Assembly: GCF_928097925.1 (NCBI RefSeq)
Contig: NZ_CAKMRI010000001.1
Span: 1,178,001 to 1,242,000, forward strand
Length of the DNA: 64,000 nucleotides
DNA from: Mediannikoviicoccus vaginalis
GTDB lineage: Bacteria; Bacillota; Clostridia; Tissierellales; Peptoniphilaceae
Direction of reading: 5' to 3'
In this document: positions 8,928-18,048 of the stretch, in pieces
Layout of the letters: each line of letters starts with the position of its first letter
Numbering within the stretch: the first letter of the stretch is position 1
The notes under the pieces: model-generated
What the model was told of the DNA's origin: nothing
The model's database searches: none
The model's input: only the letters and a program-made list of their open reading frames with translations
Position numbers and translations under genes: made by a program

Positions 8928-10032
8928 TTGTATATTCTATAAAACCTTCTGTTTCTTTTGTAGTTCCATCTTTATAAACCCACATTGCCTCAGCTCCATC
9001 AAACTTTTCTAAAAGTTTCTGTCCCTCTTCTTGGTCCAAGATGAACAGTGTAGTTGAAAGATAGTCTGCAATGCCACTGTCCTTTGCAATTATGGTTACA
9101 GATTTAAATTTGTCCGCCGGCTGTAGTGTATCAGGGTTAATTATATGGGCGTATCTCTTTCCATCAACGGTGTAAAATCTTTGGTAGTCGCCACTGGTTA
9201 CAACGGAAATGTTATTTCCTCTAATAACTTCGATAGGCTCTTTGTCCTCTTCTCCATCAATATCTGGATCTTGAACTCCTATGGCCCAAATGTCTCTGCC
9301 TTCAATCATTGGACGGTCCAATGCAATGATGTTTCCTCCCGCTGAAAGGATGGCATATTTACATCCTGCTTCCTTTACTTTGTCCATGACAATTTGTGAT
9401 GCAAAGCCCTTTGATGTGGCACCAAGGTCTAAGGACATTCCCTTTTCTTCTAAAAACACTGTAGAATCTTCTTCGTTTAAGATTACTTTGTTGATATCAA
9501 TATGTTCCTTTGCCTTTTCAAGCTCTTCCATGGTTGGCACCTTTGCGCTATCTGGGTTCTTTAGTCCATCTTCCCTATATTTATGCCACACATCTAAAAC
9601 CGGTCCAAAGGCCATGTCTGTTTTATCAGAATAGTTTTCGGTCAAATCCTTTGAAAACTTTATAAGGTCAAATAGATCCTTATCAACCTTTACAGGTTCT
9701 ATTCCTGCGTTATCATTAATGGTCTTAATATTGTTTATGCCTTCATAGTCGTCAAAGTGGGTGTAGAGTTTGTGAAGTCTTTCAAACTCAGACTTAACAA
9801 GGTCGTAATACTTGTTATACTCCTCTTCACTCTCTGTATATGCAGCAAAGTCTATTACAGTATCAAATACATCAAAGAAGGTATTTGAATGTTTCTCTAG
9901 CTCTTCTGGAGCACTTTCTTCTGTTGCCACAGTGCATCTCACTTCACTATCTTTAATATTATCTTGCTTGCTTCCACAAGCTGTTAATGCAATTGTAAAA
10001 ATTAATAATAATGGTATTATTTTCCTTTTCAT
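8920..10032 (-). CDS. apbE: FAD:protein FMN transferase (lipoprotein)
   Basis: A 370-residue ApbE enzyme, which attaches FMN covalently to Thr residues of flavoproteins such as RnfG/RnfD or Nqr subunits. The N-terminus is a lipoprotein signal (hydrophobic stretch then LTACGS, lipidated Cys near residue 19), so it acts on the outer face of the membrane. Family motifs are visible: DTVIDF near the start, SLDLGATSKGFA in the FAD site and SAGGNIIALD. In an anaerobe of this type the probable client is an Rnf complex, not seen here. Monocistronic with its own terminator. Confidence 0.93.
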   Translation of the reverse strand: MKRKIIPLLLIFTIALTACGSKQDNIKDSEVRCTVATEESAPEELEKHSNTFFDVFDTVIDFAAYTESEEEYNKYYDLVKSEFERLHKLYTHFDDYEGINNIKTINDNAGIEPVKVDKDLFDLIKFSKDLTENYSDKTDMAFGPVLDVWHKYREDGLKNPDSAKVPTMEELEKAKEHIDINKVILNEEDSTVFLEEKGMSLDLGATSKGFASQIVMDKVKEAGCKYAILSAGGNIIALDRPMIEGRDIWAIGVQDPDIDGEEDKEPIEVIRGNNISVVTSGDYQRFYTVDGKRYAHIINPDTLQPADKFKSVTIIAKDSGIADYLSTTLFILDQEEGQKLLEKFDGAEAMWVYKDGTTKETEGFIEYTKN

Positions 10033-10077
10033 AAATTCACCTCCCTTTTATTATAGCTTAAAATCATAAAAAATCAT

Positions 10078-10105
10078 AAAAAAGAGCGTATCTCTACGCC
10101 CTTTT
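10078..10105 (-). terminator. Terminator of htrA
   Basis: Minus-strand hairpin GGGCGTA / TACGCTC (10101-10095 with 10090-10084, loop GAGA, one G-U pair), followed by a T-run. Confidence 0.85.
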
Positions 10106-11389
10106 CTAATTTTCAGTTTGCATAAATTCTTCAAATTTTAATTTTACTTTTTCTTTATTTCCATTTCTCAAAATTTCAAGTTCAACTTCGTCGCCAATTC
10201 TATAATCTAAAAGTGCCTTTCTAATGTCATTCATTCCACTTATGTCCTTGTCGCCAATTTTAAGGATTATATCATTTGCTTGAAGGCCTGCTTTTCCTGC
10301 TGGAGATGCTGGTTCTACTTTTATTATTACAGCTCCATTTTCTGCTCCGGTATTTACTTGGAAGTACTTTTCATAGATTTTTAAATCTACGCCTTGAATA
10401 CCAAGTTTTACGCTTTCAAAATTACCTTTTTCTTTGATTTCATTTACAATTGACTTTGCAATATTAATTGGAATGGCAAATCCTATACCTTCTCCACCAC
10501 TGGCCTTGGCAGTGTTTATTCCTATTAGTTGTCCCTTGGCATTTAGTAATGCACCACCGGAGTTTCCTCCATTTATTGCGGCGTCTGTTTGGATTAGTCC
10601 GTCCATTGACGAGCCGTTTTCCATATTTATGGTTCTATTAAGTCCAGAGATATAACCTGACGTTAGTGTAGATTGTAGATCTAGACCAAGTGGGTTTCCT
10701 ATGGCAACAGCCTTGTCCCCTACTGAAACCTTGTCAGAGTCACCAATGTCCATTACAGGAAGGCCTGTCTTTTCAACCTTTATTACAGCAAGGTCTAGGC
10801 TTTCGTCCTGCCAAATAAGTTTTCCAGGAGTCTTTTCTCCATCGCTGAAAACTACAGTCATCTCCTTTGCTCTTCCATTACCAACAACATGGGAGTTTGT
10901 AAGGATGTATCCATCAGAGCTTACAATTACTCCAGATCCTACCCCTTCAACATATTTATTCATGTTAAATATATCGTTTGATTGGGTTATGGTAGTAATT
11001 CCCACAACTGAAGGGATTGCCTTTTTTGCAATGGCATTTTCAACATTTTCATCGCCCTTTACATTTATGGTAGTCTTTGTAGCTTCTCCACTTTGACTTG
11101 TCCTTCCATATTCCGCTTCAACAATTTCCTTTACCTTTACAGCTGTGCCCATGGAGGACAACACTGAAAATAATAGCGTAATAATAATTATTCTAAGCCA
11201 TGGAGTCTTCTTTTTAGGAACTCTCTTTACTTCTTCTCTTACAACTTTTCTAATATCATCCATAGTAGGAGAGGGGTCTCCATAATTTCCATTGTAATAT
11301 TCAGACTCTCCCGTATTATAATAATATCTGTTTTCATCTCTTTCGTTATTGAAATCATATTCGTCATTTCCGAATCTATCATCATTCAT
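10106..11389 (-). CDS. htrA: HtrA-type membrane-anchored serine protease
   Basis: A 427-residue trypsin-like protease for surface protein quality control. The first ~70 residues are cytoplasmic, rich in Asn/Asp/Tyr/Glu. One membrane segment lies near residues 68-85. The protease domain has a catalytic triad in NSHVVG, SLDLAVIKV and GGNSGGALL. A C-terminal PDZ domain starts near residue 325 (ASPAGKAGLQANDIILKI). Chosen start is ATG 11389, with GAGGTG nine bases upstream; a GTG at 11398 lies within that site and is rejected. Monocistronic. Confidence 0.93.
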   Translation of the reverse strand: MNDDRFGNDEYDFNNERDENRYYYNTGESEYYNGNYGDPSPTMDDIRKVVREEVKRVPKKKTPWLRIIIITLLFSVLSSMGTAVKVKEIVEAEYGRTSQSGEATKTTINVKGDENVENAIAKKAIPSVVGITTITQSNDIFNMNKYVEGVGSGVIVSSDGYILTNSHVVGNGRAKEMTVVFSDGEKTPGKLIWQDESLDLAVIKVEKTGLPVMDIGDSDKVSVGDKAVAIGNPLGLDLQSTLTSGYISGLNRTINMENGSSMDGLIQTDAAINGGNSGGALLNAKGQLIGINTAKASGGEGIGFAIPINIAKSIVNEIKEKGNFESVKLGIQGVDLKIYEKYFQVNTGAENGAVIIKVEPASPAGKAGLQANDIILKIGDKDISGMNDIRKALLDYRIGDEVELEILRNGNKEKVKLKFEEFMQTEN

Positions 11390-11473
11390 TCTTATCACCT
11401 CATTGACTTTAGTTTATATTAGTTTCCTTTAACTTGTCTTAAACATTTATACCCATTGATTCTGATTTTAGTT

Positions 11474-11502
11474 TTAACATATGTATTAAATTGATGTACA
11501 AT
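11474..11502 (+). promoter_or_regulatory. Sigma-A-like promoter of pepD
   Basis: TTAACA (11474-11479), 17-bp spacer, TACAAT (11497-11502). It sits 32 bp before the pepD start codon. Confidence 0.65.
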
Positions 11503-11533
11503 AATATTAAGAAATAAAATTATAGGAGATAAT

Positions 11534-12964
11534 ATGTTAGAAGGTATAGAACCTGAGGATGTGCTTCACTGGTTCGAAGAGATAAGTAATATTCCCAGGG
11601 GATCAAAAAACGAAAAAGAAATAAGCGAGTATATGTTGAACTTTGCAAAAAAGAGAGGCCTTTATGCAAAGAGGGACGATGTGTACAATGTAATAATTAA
11701 AAAGCCTGCAACAAAGGGGCTTGAAGATGGCCCCACAATAATACTTCAAGGCCATATGGACATGGTCTGTGTAAAGACTGAGGACTCAAAGCATGACTTT
11801 TTAAAGGACCCTCTTAAGTTAAAGGTTAAGGATGGATGGCTTTCTGCAGATAACACCACCCTTGGCGCAGATAACGGCATTGCCGTTGCCTATTGCCTTG
11901 CTATTTTAGATAGCGACATTCCCCACTCAAACCTAGAGATACTTCTCACCACCATGGAGGAACTTGGTATGGGTGGAGCATCAAAGGTTAAGGGTGAAGA
12001 CCTTGACGGAAAGTATCTTATTAATATGGACGGCGAGCTTGAAGGGGATTTATTTGTTGGTTGTGCCGGCGCCTATACAATGACTTCCACTAAGGAACTA
12101 AAATTTAAAGAGCCAACTCTAAAAGACCTGTACACCATGCATATATACGGATTAAAGGGCGGCCACTCTGGAATGCAAATAGAAAACTTTAGGGGAAATT
12201 CTATTAAATTTTTTGCAAGGCTATTTCATGGCGTTGAGGGTGTAGAAATTGCCCATGTTAAGGCGGGATATAAGAGAAATGCCATTCCTTCATATGGAAA
12301 GGTATATTTTTATGCTTCTCCTGACGCGGTTAATGAAATAGAAAAAAGGGCGAGGACCCTTGTCTTTGAACATAGAAACACAGACCCACTTACAAAGATA
12401 GATATTGAAAGGTCTGAAGAAGTTTTTGAAAAGGTATGGACTGTTGAATGTCAGAAAGATATCTTAAACTGCCTAATGGCGGTTCCAGAGCAAGTAATCT
12501 ACATGGACCCAGAATTTAAGGGCCGTGTCCAAACGAGCATCTCCAATGGGGTTTTAACGCAGGATGGAAATTCCATATCCCTTGTGGCGCTCCTTCGTTC
12601 CACAGTGACTTCTTCCCTTTATGAATATAGAAAAACCTACGAAATCATTGTAAATGCCTTTGGTTTTACACTTACGGATGACGGAGGCTACCCTGTTTGG
12701 GAACATGACGAAAACTCGAAATTAAAAAACATTGCCATTGATGTATATAAGAAAATTTATTATAAAAATCCTACCATCCATACAATACACTGTGGTCTAG
12801 AATGTGGCATTTTGAAAAAACATCTTCCAGATGTGGATATGATAAGTTTTGGACCAACCATGCATGACGTGCATACTCCAAAGGAAAGGGTGGATATAAG
12901 TTCCGTAAATAGAGTGTGGAAATTTTTAAAGGAACTGGTAACAACTTTAAGTTATGCAAAATAA
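11534..12964 (+). CDS. pepD: Aminoacyl-histidine dipeptidase (M20C, Xaa-His dipeptidase)
   Basis: A 476-residue zinc peptidase that cleaves dipeptides in the cytoplasm. The metal-binding motifs are visible: ILQGHMDMV near residue 77, TTLGADNGIAVA near residue 113, TTMEELGMGG near residue 139 and the C-terminal IHCGLECG and GPTMHDVHTP. The lid (dimerisation) domain lies about residues 190-390. The length is normal for PepD. The ribosome binding site TAGGAG lies just before ATG 11534. In an amino-acid fermenter it feeds peptide-derived amino acids to Stickland pathways. Confidence 0.94.
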   Translation: MLEGIEPEDVLHWFEEISNIPRGSKNEKEISEYMLNFAKKRGLYAKRDDVYNVIIKKPATKGLEDGPTIILQGHMDMVCVKTEDSKHDFLKDPLKLKVKDGWLSADNTTLGADNGIAVAYCLAILDSDIPHSNLEILLTTMEELGMGGASKVKGEDLDGKYLINMDGELEGDLFVGCAGAYTMTSTKELKFKEPTLKDLYTMHIYGLKGGHSGMQIENFRGNSIKFFARLFHGVEGVEIAHVKAGYKRNAIPSYGKVYFYASPDAVNEIEKRARTLVFEHRNTDPLTKIDIERSEEVFEKVWTVECQKDILNCLMAVPEQVIYMDPEFKGRVQTSISNGVLTQDGNSISLVALLRSTVTSSLYEYRKTYEIIVNAFGFTLTDDGGYPVWEHDENSKLKNIAIDVYKKIYYKNPTIHTIHCGLECGILKKHLPDVDMISFGPTMHDVHTPKERVDISSVNRVWKFLKELVTTLSYAK

Positions 12965-12966
12965 AG

Positions 12967-12996
12967 AAACTGTTGGGGAATACCTCAACAGTTTTT
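12967..12996. terminator. Bidirectional terminator between pepD and comFC
   Basis: Stem AAACTGTTGGGG (12967-12978) with CCTCAACAGTTT (12983-12994), followed by T. The minus side has a TTTCTTT tail. Shared by the convergent pepD and comFC transcripts. Confidence 0.82.
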
Positions 12997-13651
12997 ATCT
13001 TCCACTTTTAAAAATACTTTCCGGTTTTGCCTTACCAATTACCATTGCATCAATATTTTTATAACCTGCTTTTTTAAGTGTAACTATGGCCTCTTGCAGT
13101 GTATAGCCAGATGTTAGTAAGTCGTCTACAATTAAAATTTTCTTATTTAGTAATTCTTCTATTGTCCTTGCTTCAAAGGCGGAATTTAAATTCCTGCTTC
13201 TCTCTGACTTTGAAAGGAGATGTTGGTCCTTGGTGTCTTTTACCTTAAATAAAATCTCTTTATTTACAGGAACTGATATACGTTTTGACATGAAGTCACA
13301 GATTAACTCACATTGATTAAAGCCTCTTTTTAAATACTTCTCCCTAGATAATGGCAGTGGAACTAATATGTCATAGTCTAAATTCTTGGAAATATAAAAG
13401 TCAGCAAGAAGCTTTGCAAATAATTTTCCATAATATTTTTGCTCCTTAAATTTATAGGCCTTCAACATTGTCTCAATATGGCCTGCATAGAGGTAGGGGC
13501 TGTAGCAAGTGGAGCCTTCAATCGTCTTAAAGTCTTCTACTTTCTCCAATGTCTTTATGCAGTCATGGCAAATATAGTCGTTAGTTTCTTCCTCTTTACA
13601 ACAATAACAGGTGTTTTTTGGAAGAAATAAAAGGTCGATTAAGTTAAACAT
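12995..13651 (-). CDS. comFC: ComF-family phosphoribosyltransferase-like protein
   Basis: A 218-residue ComFC-type protein. The N-terminus has a zinc-finger (CYCC and CHDC, residues 16-31). The C-terminus has the type I phosphoribosyltransferase signature IVDDLLTSGYT near residue 170. ComFC is needed for DNA uptake in transformable bacteria but is widespread in others. It starts one base after the recD2 stop, so the two are coupled. Linking a DNA-uptake type protein with a RecD2 helicase fits a role in DNA processing, though this is inference. Confidence 0.88.
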   Translation of the reverse strand: MFNLIDLLFLPKNTCYCCKEEETNDYICHDCIKTLEKVEDFKTIEGSTCYSPYLYAGHIETMLKAYKFKEQKYYGKLFAKLLADFYISKNLDYDILVPLPLSREKYLKRGFNQCELICDFMSKRISVPVNKEILFKVKDTKDQHLLSKSERSRNLNSAFEARTIEELLNKKILIVDDLLTSGYTLQEAIVTLKKAGYKNIDAMVIGKAKPESIFKSGR

Positions 13652-13652
13652 A

Positions 13653-15875
13653 TTATTTTCCTATCCCCGCATAAACACTGTAATACTCTTCAATCCTCTT
13701 TTTTAGTGTGGAGTTTCTATTGACCACATATTCGTTTTGTATCATTGCGCCTAAGTATCTCCTGTCTCCCACCATTACAACAAGTTTTTTTGCCCTTGTT
13801 ATGGCTGTGTAGATTAAATTTCTCGTCATTAGCATATATGGCCCTGGACCAACTGGAATAACAACCACTGGAAACTCGCAGCCCTGGGACTTGTGTATGG
13901 TTATGGCGTAAGCTAAGGAAAGCTGATCCACTTCGTTGTAGCTATAGGAAACTGTTCTGTCGTTGTCGAATAGGACTTCTATTTTGTCATAGTAGCTGTC
14001 TATGTGTTTTATCATTCCAAAATCGCCGTTAAACACTCCCTGGGTGACCTGGCCCTGCAAATTTTTACATTCTTTTTCGTAGTTGTTCTTTATTTGCATA
14101 ACCTTGTCCCCTTCACGAAATATCCTATCTCCCTTAACAAACTCTTCTTTGTCGGGAGTCTTTGGATTTAGCACTTCTTGAAGGCTGTTGTTGAGTTCCA
14201 CTGTCCCTATGTTAGTCTTTTTCATTGGCGTAAGCACCTGTATGTCTTCAATACTCTCAATATTGTAAAAGTCGGGAAGCCTTTTTGATACCAGTTTCAG
14301 TAGGGATTTTTTTATATTTAGCTGATTATTTTCTTCAATAAAATAAAAATCCTTTCCCTTTTCATTTAAGATTGGAAATTCTCCCTTATTTATCTTGTGT
14401 GCGTTAAGAACTATATTACTCTCTTGTCCCTGTCTGAAAATCTTTTTTAATTTTACCGTCTTTATTAAATTTGAGTCGATTATATCCTTTAAAACATTAC
14501 CTGCTCCAACGGATGGCAGCTGGTCAATGTCACCTACAAATATTAATTTTGTCTCTGATGAAATTCCCTTTAATAAATTTTCCAAAAGGATTAAGTCTAT
14601 CATGGAAGCTTCGTCAATTATAAGTATGTCCCCTTCTAAAGGATTTTCCTGATTATGTTCAAATATCATTCCTCTGCCGGAATCCACTGGAGTGTAACCA
14701 AGTAATCTATGGATTGTCTTTGCCTCCACGCCAGAAGTCTCTTCCATTCTCTTTGCCGCCCGACCCGTTGGTGCTGCAAGTAAAACCTTTAACTTGTGCT
14801 CGTTGTAGATGTCCACAATACGCTTTACAATGGTGGTCTTTCCAGTTCCCGGCCCTCCTGTAATTACAAGAATATTTTCAGTGCAGGCATATTTAATTGC
14901 ATTTATCTGCTCTTCATCATAGGTAATGGATTTGTCTTTTAAAATCTTTTTCTCTTCCTTCTCCCAGTCTATTCCCGTAAAGATGTCTTCGTTCGTCAAA
15001 AGCCTTCCGAAGGATTCTCCCACCTTTAGCTCCGACTCGTAGAGATGTGGGGTGTAAAGTATCTTTTCCCCATTGTATTCGTCTAAAACCATTGTTCCAT
15101 CAAAGACAGCCGGTGCAATATGTTCTTCCACTTCCTCCCTTGGAAGGTCAAGTAGGGCACATACTTTTGAAAGGGTAAATTCATAGGGCATGTAGCAGTG
15201 GCCATTTGAATTAGCCTCGTTATTTAAAAAGTACGAAAGGCAGGCCTTTACCCTAAATGGAGAATCTTTTTTAATATCCGTCTTTAGGGCAATCTCGTCT
15301 GCCCTTTTAAATCCAATTCCCCAAACATCATTAATCAGTGCATAGGGATTTGTCTTAATCTGCGTAGTAGTGTCATCGCCATATTCCTTTATGATCCTTT
15401 GGGCCTGTGTTGGTGTAATTCCCAGTCCCTGCAAAAACATAATGGTCTCTTGGCTCTTTGCTTGCTCATTTATGGCACGCTCAATATCTTCAAACTTCTT
15501 CTTGCCTATCCCTTCAATTTCAAGAAGTCTTGACGGCGTTTCGTTGATTATGTTTAGCGTTTCCTTGCCAAATCTATTTACGATTCGCTTTGCCATAACG
15601 GGGCCAATGTGAGGAAAGGCGCCGGAGGATAGATATTTTATAATTGAAACTTTGGAAGATCCTTCCGTAACATGACAACTATTTACACTTATTTGCTCAC
15701 CATATTTGTCGTGGTAAATTAGTTCTCCTTCCACTTCAAGGCTGTCTCCAACCTTAATATTTTCTATATACCCAACGGCAACTATTTCTCCATCGTCGGT
15801 CTTCATCCTTAAAACCGTATAGTTATTCATTTGATTTTTGAATATAATATTTTCTACTATGCCTTCAAATTCCAT
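13653..15875 (-). CDS. recD2: RecD2-type 5'-3' DNA helicase
   Basis: A 740-residue SF1B helicase of the RecD2/YrrC group, which lacks RecB/RecC partners and acts in DNA repair and recombination. An N-terminal OB-like segment is followed by helix-hairpin-helix motifs (LEIEGIGKKKFEDI, WGIGFKRADEIA, about residues 110-215). The helicase core has Walker A GGPGTGKTT near residue 340, Walker B LIIDEASMID near residue 421, motif III VGDIDQLPSVGAG and motif V/VI region TIHKSQGCEFP and TAITRAKK. Length typical. It is the first gene of a two-gene operon with comFC. Confidence 0.93.
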   Translation of the reverse strand: MEFEGIVENIIFKNQMNNYTVLRMKTDDGEIVAVGYIENIKVGDSLEVEGELIYHDKYGEQISVNSCHVTEGSSKVSIIKYLSSGAFPHIGPVMAKRIVNRFGKETLNIINETPSRLLEIEGIGKKKFEDIERAINEQAKSQETIMFLQGLGITPTQAQRIIKEYGDDTTTQIKTNPYALINDVWGIGFKRADEIALKTDIKKDSPFRVKACLSYFLNNEANSNGHCYMPYEFTLSKVCALLDLPREEVEEHIAPAVFDGTMVLDEYNGEKILYTPHLYESELKVGESFGRLLTNEDIFTGIDWEKEEKKILKDKSITYDEEQINAIKYACTENILVITGGPGTGKTTIVKRIVDIYNEHKLKVLLAAPTGRAAKRMEETSGVEAKTIHRLLGYTPVDSGRGMIFEHNQENPLEGDILIIDEASMIDLILLENLLKGISSETKLIFVGDIDQLPSVGAGNVLKDIIDSNLIKTVKLKKIFRQGQESNIVLNAHKINKGEFPILNEKGKDFYFIEENNQLNIKKSLLKLVSKRLPDFYNIESIEDIQVLTPMKKTNIGTVELNNSLQEVLNPKTPDKEEFVKGDRIFREGDKVMQIKNNYEKECKNLQGQVTQGVFNGDFGMIKHIDSYYDKIEVLFDNDRTVSYSYNEVDQLSLAYAITIHKSQGCEFPVVVIPVGPGPYMLMTRNLIYTAITRAKKLVVMVGDRRYLGAMIQNEYVVNRNSTLKKRIEEYYSVYAGIGK

Positions 15876-15889
15876 AATAATCCCATCTT

Positions 15890-15912
15890 AAAAAAGCGGG
15901 GTTTCCCCCGCC
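15890..15912 (-). terminator. Terminator of murA
   Basis: GC-rich hairpin GGCGGGG / CCCCGC (15911-15905 with 15901-15896, loop AAA on the minus strand), followed by a T-run. It separates murA from recD2. Confidence 0.88.
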
Positions 15913-17177
15913 TATTCATTAATTCTTTCTATTTTTGCTCCAAGATTTTTTAACTTGCCTTCAATGTCTTCATATCCTCTGTCGATGTGTTCAACACCAG
16001 ATACATAGGTCTTTCCCTCTGCATAAAGCCCTGCAAGTATTAGCGCCGCACCAGCTCTTAGGTCGGTAGCTTTAACTTCAGCTCCCTTAAGGGTTGGAAC
16101 ACCTGCAATTCTGGCTTCTCTAGCGTCTGTTGCAATAATTGCGCCCATCTTTAGAAGCTCATCCACATGCATAAATCTATTTTCAAACACGGTTTCAGTA
16201 ACCATGGACTGGCCCTTAGCTGTGGTTAGAAGTGCCATAAACTGTGCCTGTGCGTCGGTAGGGAAGCCTGGATATGGCAGAGTTTTTATATCTGTACCAA
16301 CTAGGTCTTCAGTTCCTATTATCCTAATAACTCCCATGTCCTCATTTACATATACCTTACATCCAACTTCTTTAAGCTTTGCCACAATTGGCATAACATG
16401 GCTTGGAATACAGTTTTCCACCGTAACGTCGCCCCTTGTCATAGCCGCCGCAATCATATAGGTTGCCGCTTCTATCCTGTCAGGTATGATGGCATGTTGC
16501 CCGCCACCGAGCTTTTCAACACCTCTTATTCTAATCGCTGAAGTACCTGCGCCCTTTATATTTGCACCAAGTTTATTTAAAAAGTTTGCAAGGTCAACTA
16601 TCTCTGGCTCTTTAGCAGCGTTTTCGATAATTGTTTCGCCCTTTGCCAAAGTCGCCGCCATCATTATGTTTTGTGTTGCCCCAACTGAAGGGAAGTCGAT
16701 ATAGATAACATCTCCCTTAAGTCCATCTTCTGCAACGGCTTCTATTCTGTCTATGCTATCATTTATTTTTGCACCTAGTGCCTTAAAGCCCTTAAGGTGT
16801 AGATCTATAGGTCTTTTACCTATGGCACATCCGCCAGGTAGATAGGTCATTGACTCTCCTCTTCTTGCTAGTAATGGTCCCATTACTAAGAATGACGCTC
16901 TCATTCTATTCATAAGTTCCATAGGTGCCTCGTGGCTTATTAAGTTTGAAGAGTCTATTTCAACGGTGTTTTCATCTAAATATTTAACTTTAGAACCTAA
17001 TGATTCTAATACTTTTAAAATTACTCCAATATCACTTAATTTTGGTACATTTTCCAAAATAATTGGCTCTGTTCCTAAAAGCGATGCCGCAATAATAGGT
17101 AGTGCAGCATTCTTCGCTCCAGAGGCCTTTACGCTTCCGGATAATGGACCACTATTACTTACTACTATTCTTTCCAC
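15912..17177 (-). CDS. murA: UDP-N-acetylglucosamine 1-carboxyvinyltransferase
   Basis: A 421-residue enzyme for the first committed step of peptidoglycan synthesis: transfer of enolpyruvate from PEP to UDP-GlcNAc in the cytoplasm. The active-site Lys is in GAKNAALP near residue 22. The catalytic Cys is in PGGCAIGKRPID near residue 117; because it is Cys rather than Asp, fosfomycin sensitivity is expected. Length typical (about 420). Firmicutes often have two murA genes and only one is visible here. Monocistronic, with extended -10 promoter and terminator. Confidence 0.96.
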   Translation of the reverse strand: MERIVVSNSGPLSGSVKASGAKNAALPIIAASLLGTEPIILENVPKLSDIGVILKVLESLGSKVKYLDENTVEIDSSNLISHEAPMELMNRMRASFLVMGPLLARRGESMTYLPGGCAIGKRPIDLHLKGFKALGAKINDSIDRIEAVAEDGLKGDVIYIDFPSVGATQNIMMAATLAKGETIIENAAKEPEIVDLANFLNKLGANIKGAGTSAIRIRGVEKLGGGQHAIIPDRIEAATYMIAAAMTRGDVTVENCIPSHVMPIVAKLKEVGCKVYVNEDMGVIRIIGTEDLVGTDIKTLPYPGFPTDAQAQFMALLTTAKGQSMVTETVFENRFMHVDELLKMGAIIATDAREARIAGVPTLKGAEVKATDLRAGAALILAGLYAEGKTYVSGVEHIDRGYEDIEGKLKNLGAKIERINE

Positions 17178-17212
17178 TTTTCCTCCAAAAATTATCTAAT
17201 TAACTTCTAATA

Positions 17213-17222
17213 TTATACCACA
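17213..17222 (-). promoter_or_regulatory. Extended -10 promoter of murA
   Basis: Minus-strand TGGTATAAT-type element (TATAAT at 17218-17213 with TG upstream), 36 bp before the murA start. No good -35 is seen. Confidence 0.5.
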
Positions 17223-17372
17223 TAGACTAAATAATAACACATTAGCCCTTGTTTATCCTTTAAATATCATTATATTTATGTTAATTTTTCATCCAATTAA
17301 ATGTTTTTAAATTTTTTTCAAAGGATATCTGCTATAATATTTTATGAAATTATTTCTATTATAGGAGGCAAA

Positions 17373-17945
17373 ATGAAAAAATTATCCACAAAAGACTTAA
17401 CAATACTGGGACTTCTTTCAGCAATAACAATTTTATTTGGACTAACTCCACTGGGCTATATTCCATTTGGGGTGATTAGAGTAACCACATTACATATACC
17501 AACCATAATCGGCGCCATAGTTTGTGGCCCTCTCATAGGTGGCTTGGTGGGCCTTGTATTTGGACTATTTTCACTCTTCACAAACCTTACGGCTCCTTCA
17601 TCCATTCTCTACTTCATGTTTATAAATCCACTGGTATCGGTTTTACCAAGGATTTTAATTGGAGTGATTACTGGATTTGCATTTAGAGGTTTAAATGCAA
17701 AGTTTAAGGAAAAATTCTTTGTTCCCTTTATAGTTGGAGGCCTTGGTGCCATTGTAAACACTGTGTTTGTCCTTGGCATGGGCTATATTTTATATGCTCC
17801 AAAAATCGCAAAGGCCTTTAACTCCGCAAGCGCAGGCAAGGTATTACTTGGCGTTGCAGCTTCAAATCTACCTCTGGAAATACTTGCCACATCGGTAATA
17901 GTTGGTTTTATAGTTCCACCATTAAAAAAATCTTTAATAAAATAA
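17373..17945 (+). CDS. ECF transporter substrate-binding (S) component
   Basis: A 190-residue, six-helix membrane protein of the ECF vitamin-transporter S-component type (PF12822-like). Marks are the N-terminal segment with LTILGLLSAIT, the LHIPTIIGAIVCGP loop and the glycine-rich GLVGLVFGLFSLF helix. It would capture a vitamin or metal and use shared EcfA/A'/T subunits encoded elsewhere. The substrate cannot be assigned. Start ATG 17373 follows AGGAGG. A near-consensus -10 TATAAT lies at 17333-17338; no riboswitch was recognised in the leader. Monocistronic. Confidence 0.85.
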   Translation: MKKLSTKDLTILGLLSAITILFGLTPLGYIPFGVIRVTTLHIPTIIGAIVCGPLIGGLVGLVFGLFSLFTNLTAPSSILYFMFINPLVSVLPRILIGVITGFAFRGLNAKFKEKFFVPFIVGGLGAIVNTVFVLGMGYILYAPKIAKAFNSASAGKVLLGVAASNLPLEILATSVIVGFIVPPLKKSLIK

Positions 17946-17977
17946 AGTTGGTATGGCTATCCATGCCAACTTTTTAT
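17945..17977 (+). terminator. Terminator of the ECF S-component gene
   Basis: Inverted repeat AAGTTGGTATGG (17945-17956) / CCATGCCAACTT (17961-17972, one G-U pair), followed by TTT. Confidence 0.88.
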
Positions 17978-18048
17978 TTGTTTGTAACAGAATATTATGT
18001 TATAGTAAAGTAAAGCAATGTGCTTAAATTATTATAAAGAGGTGTGTT

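Noticed and set aside
17178-17372. Riboswitch before the ECF S-component gene
   Set aside because: No known aptamer motif is visible; only an AT-rich leader with a -10 element.
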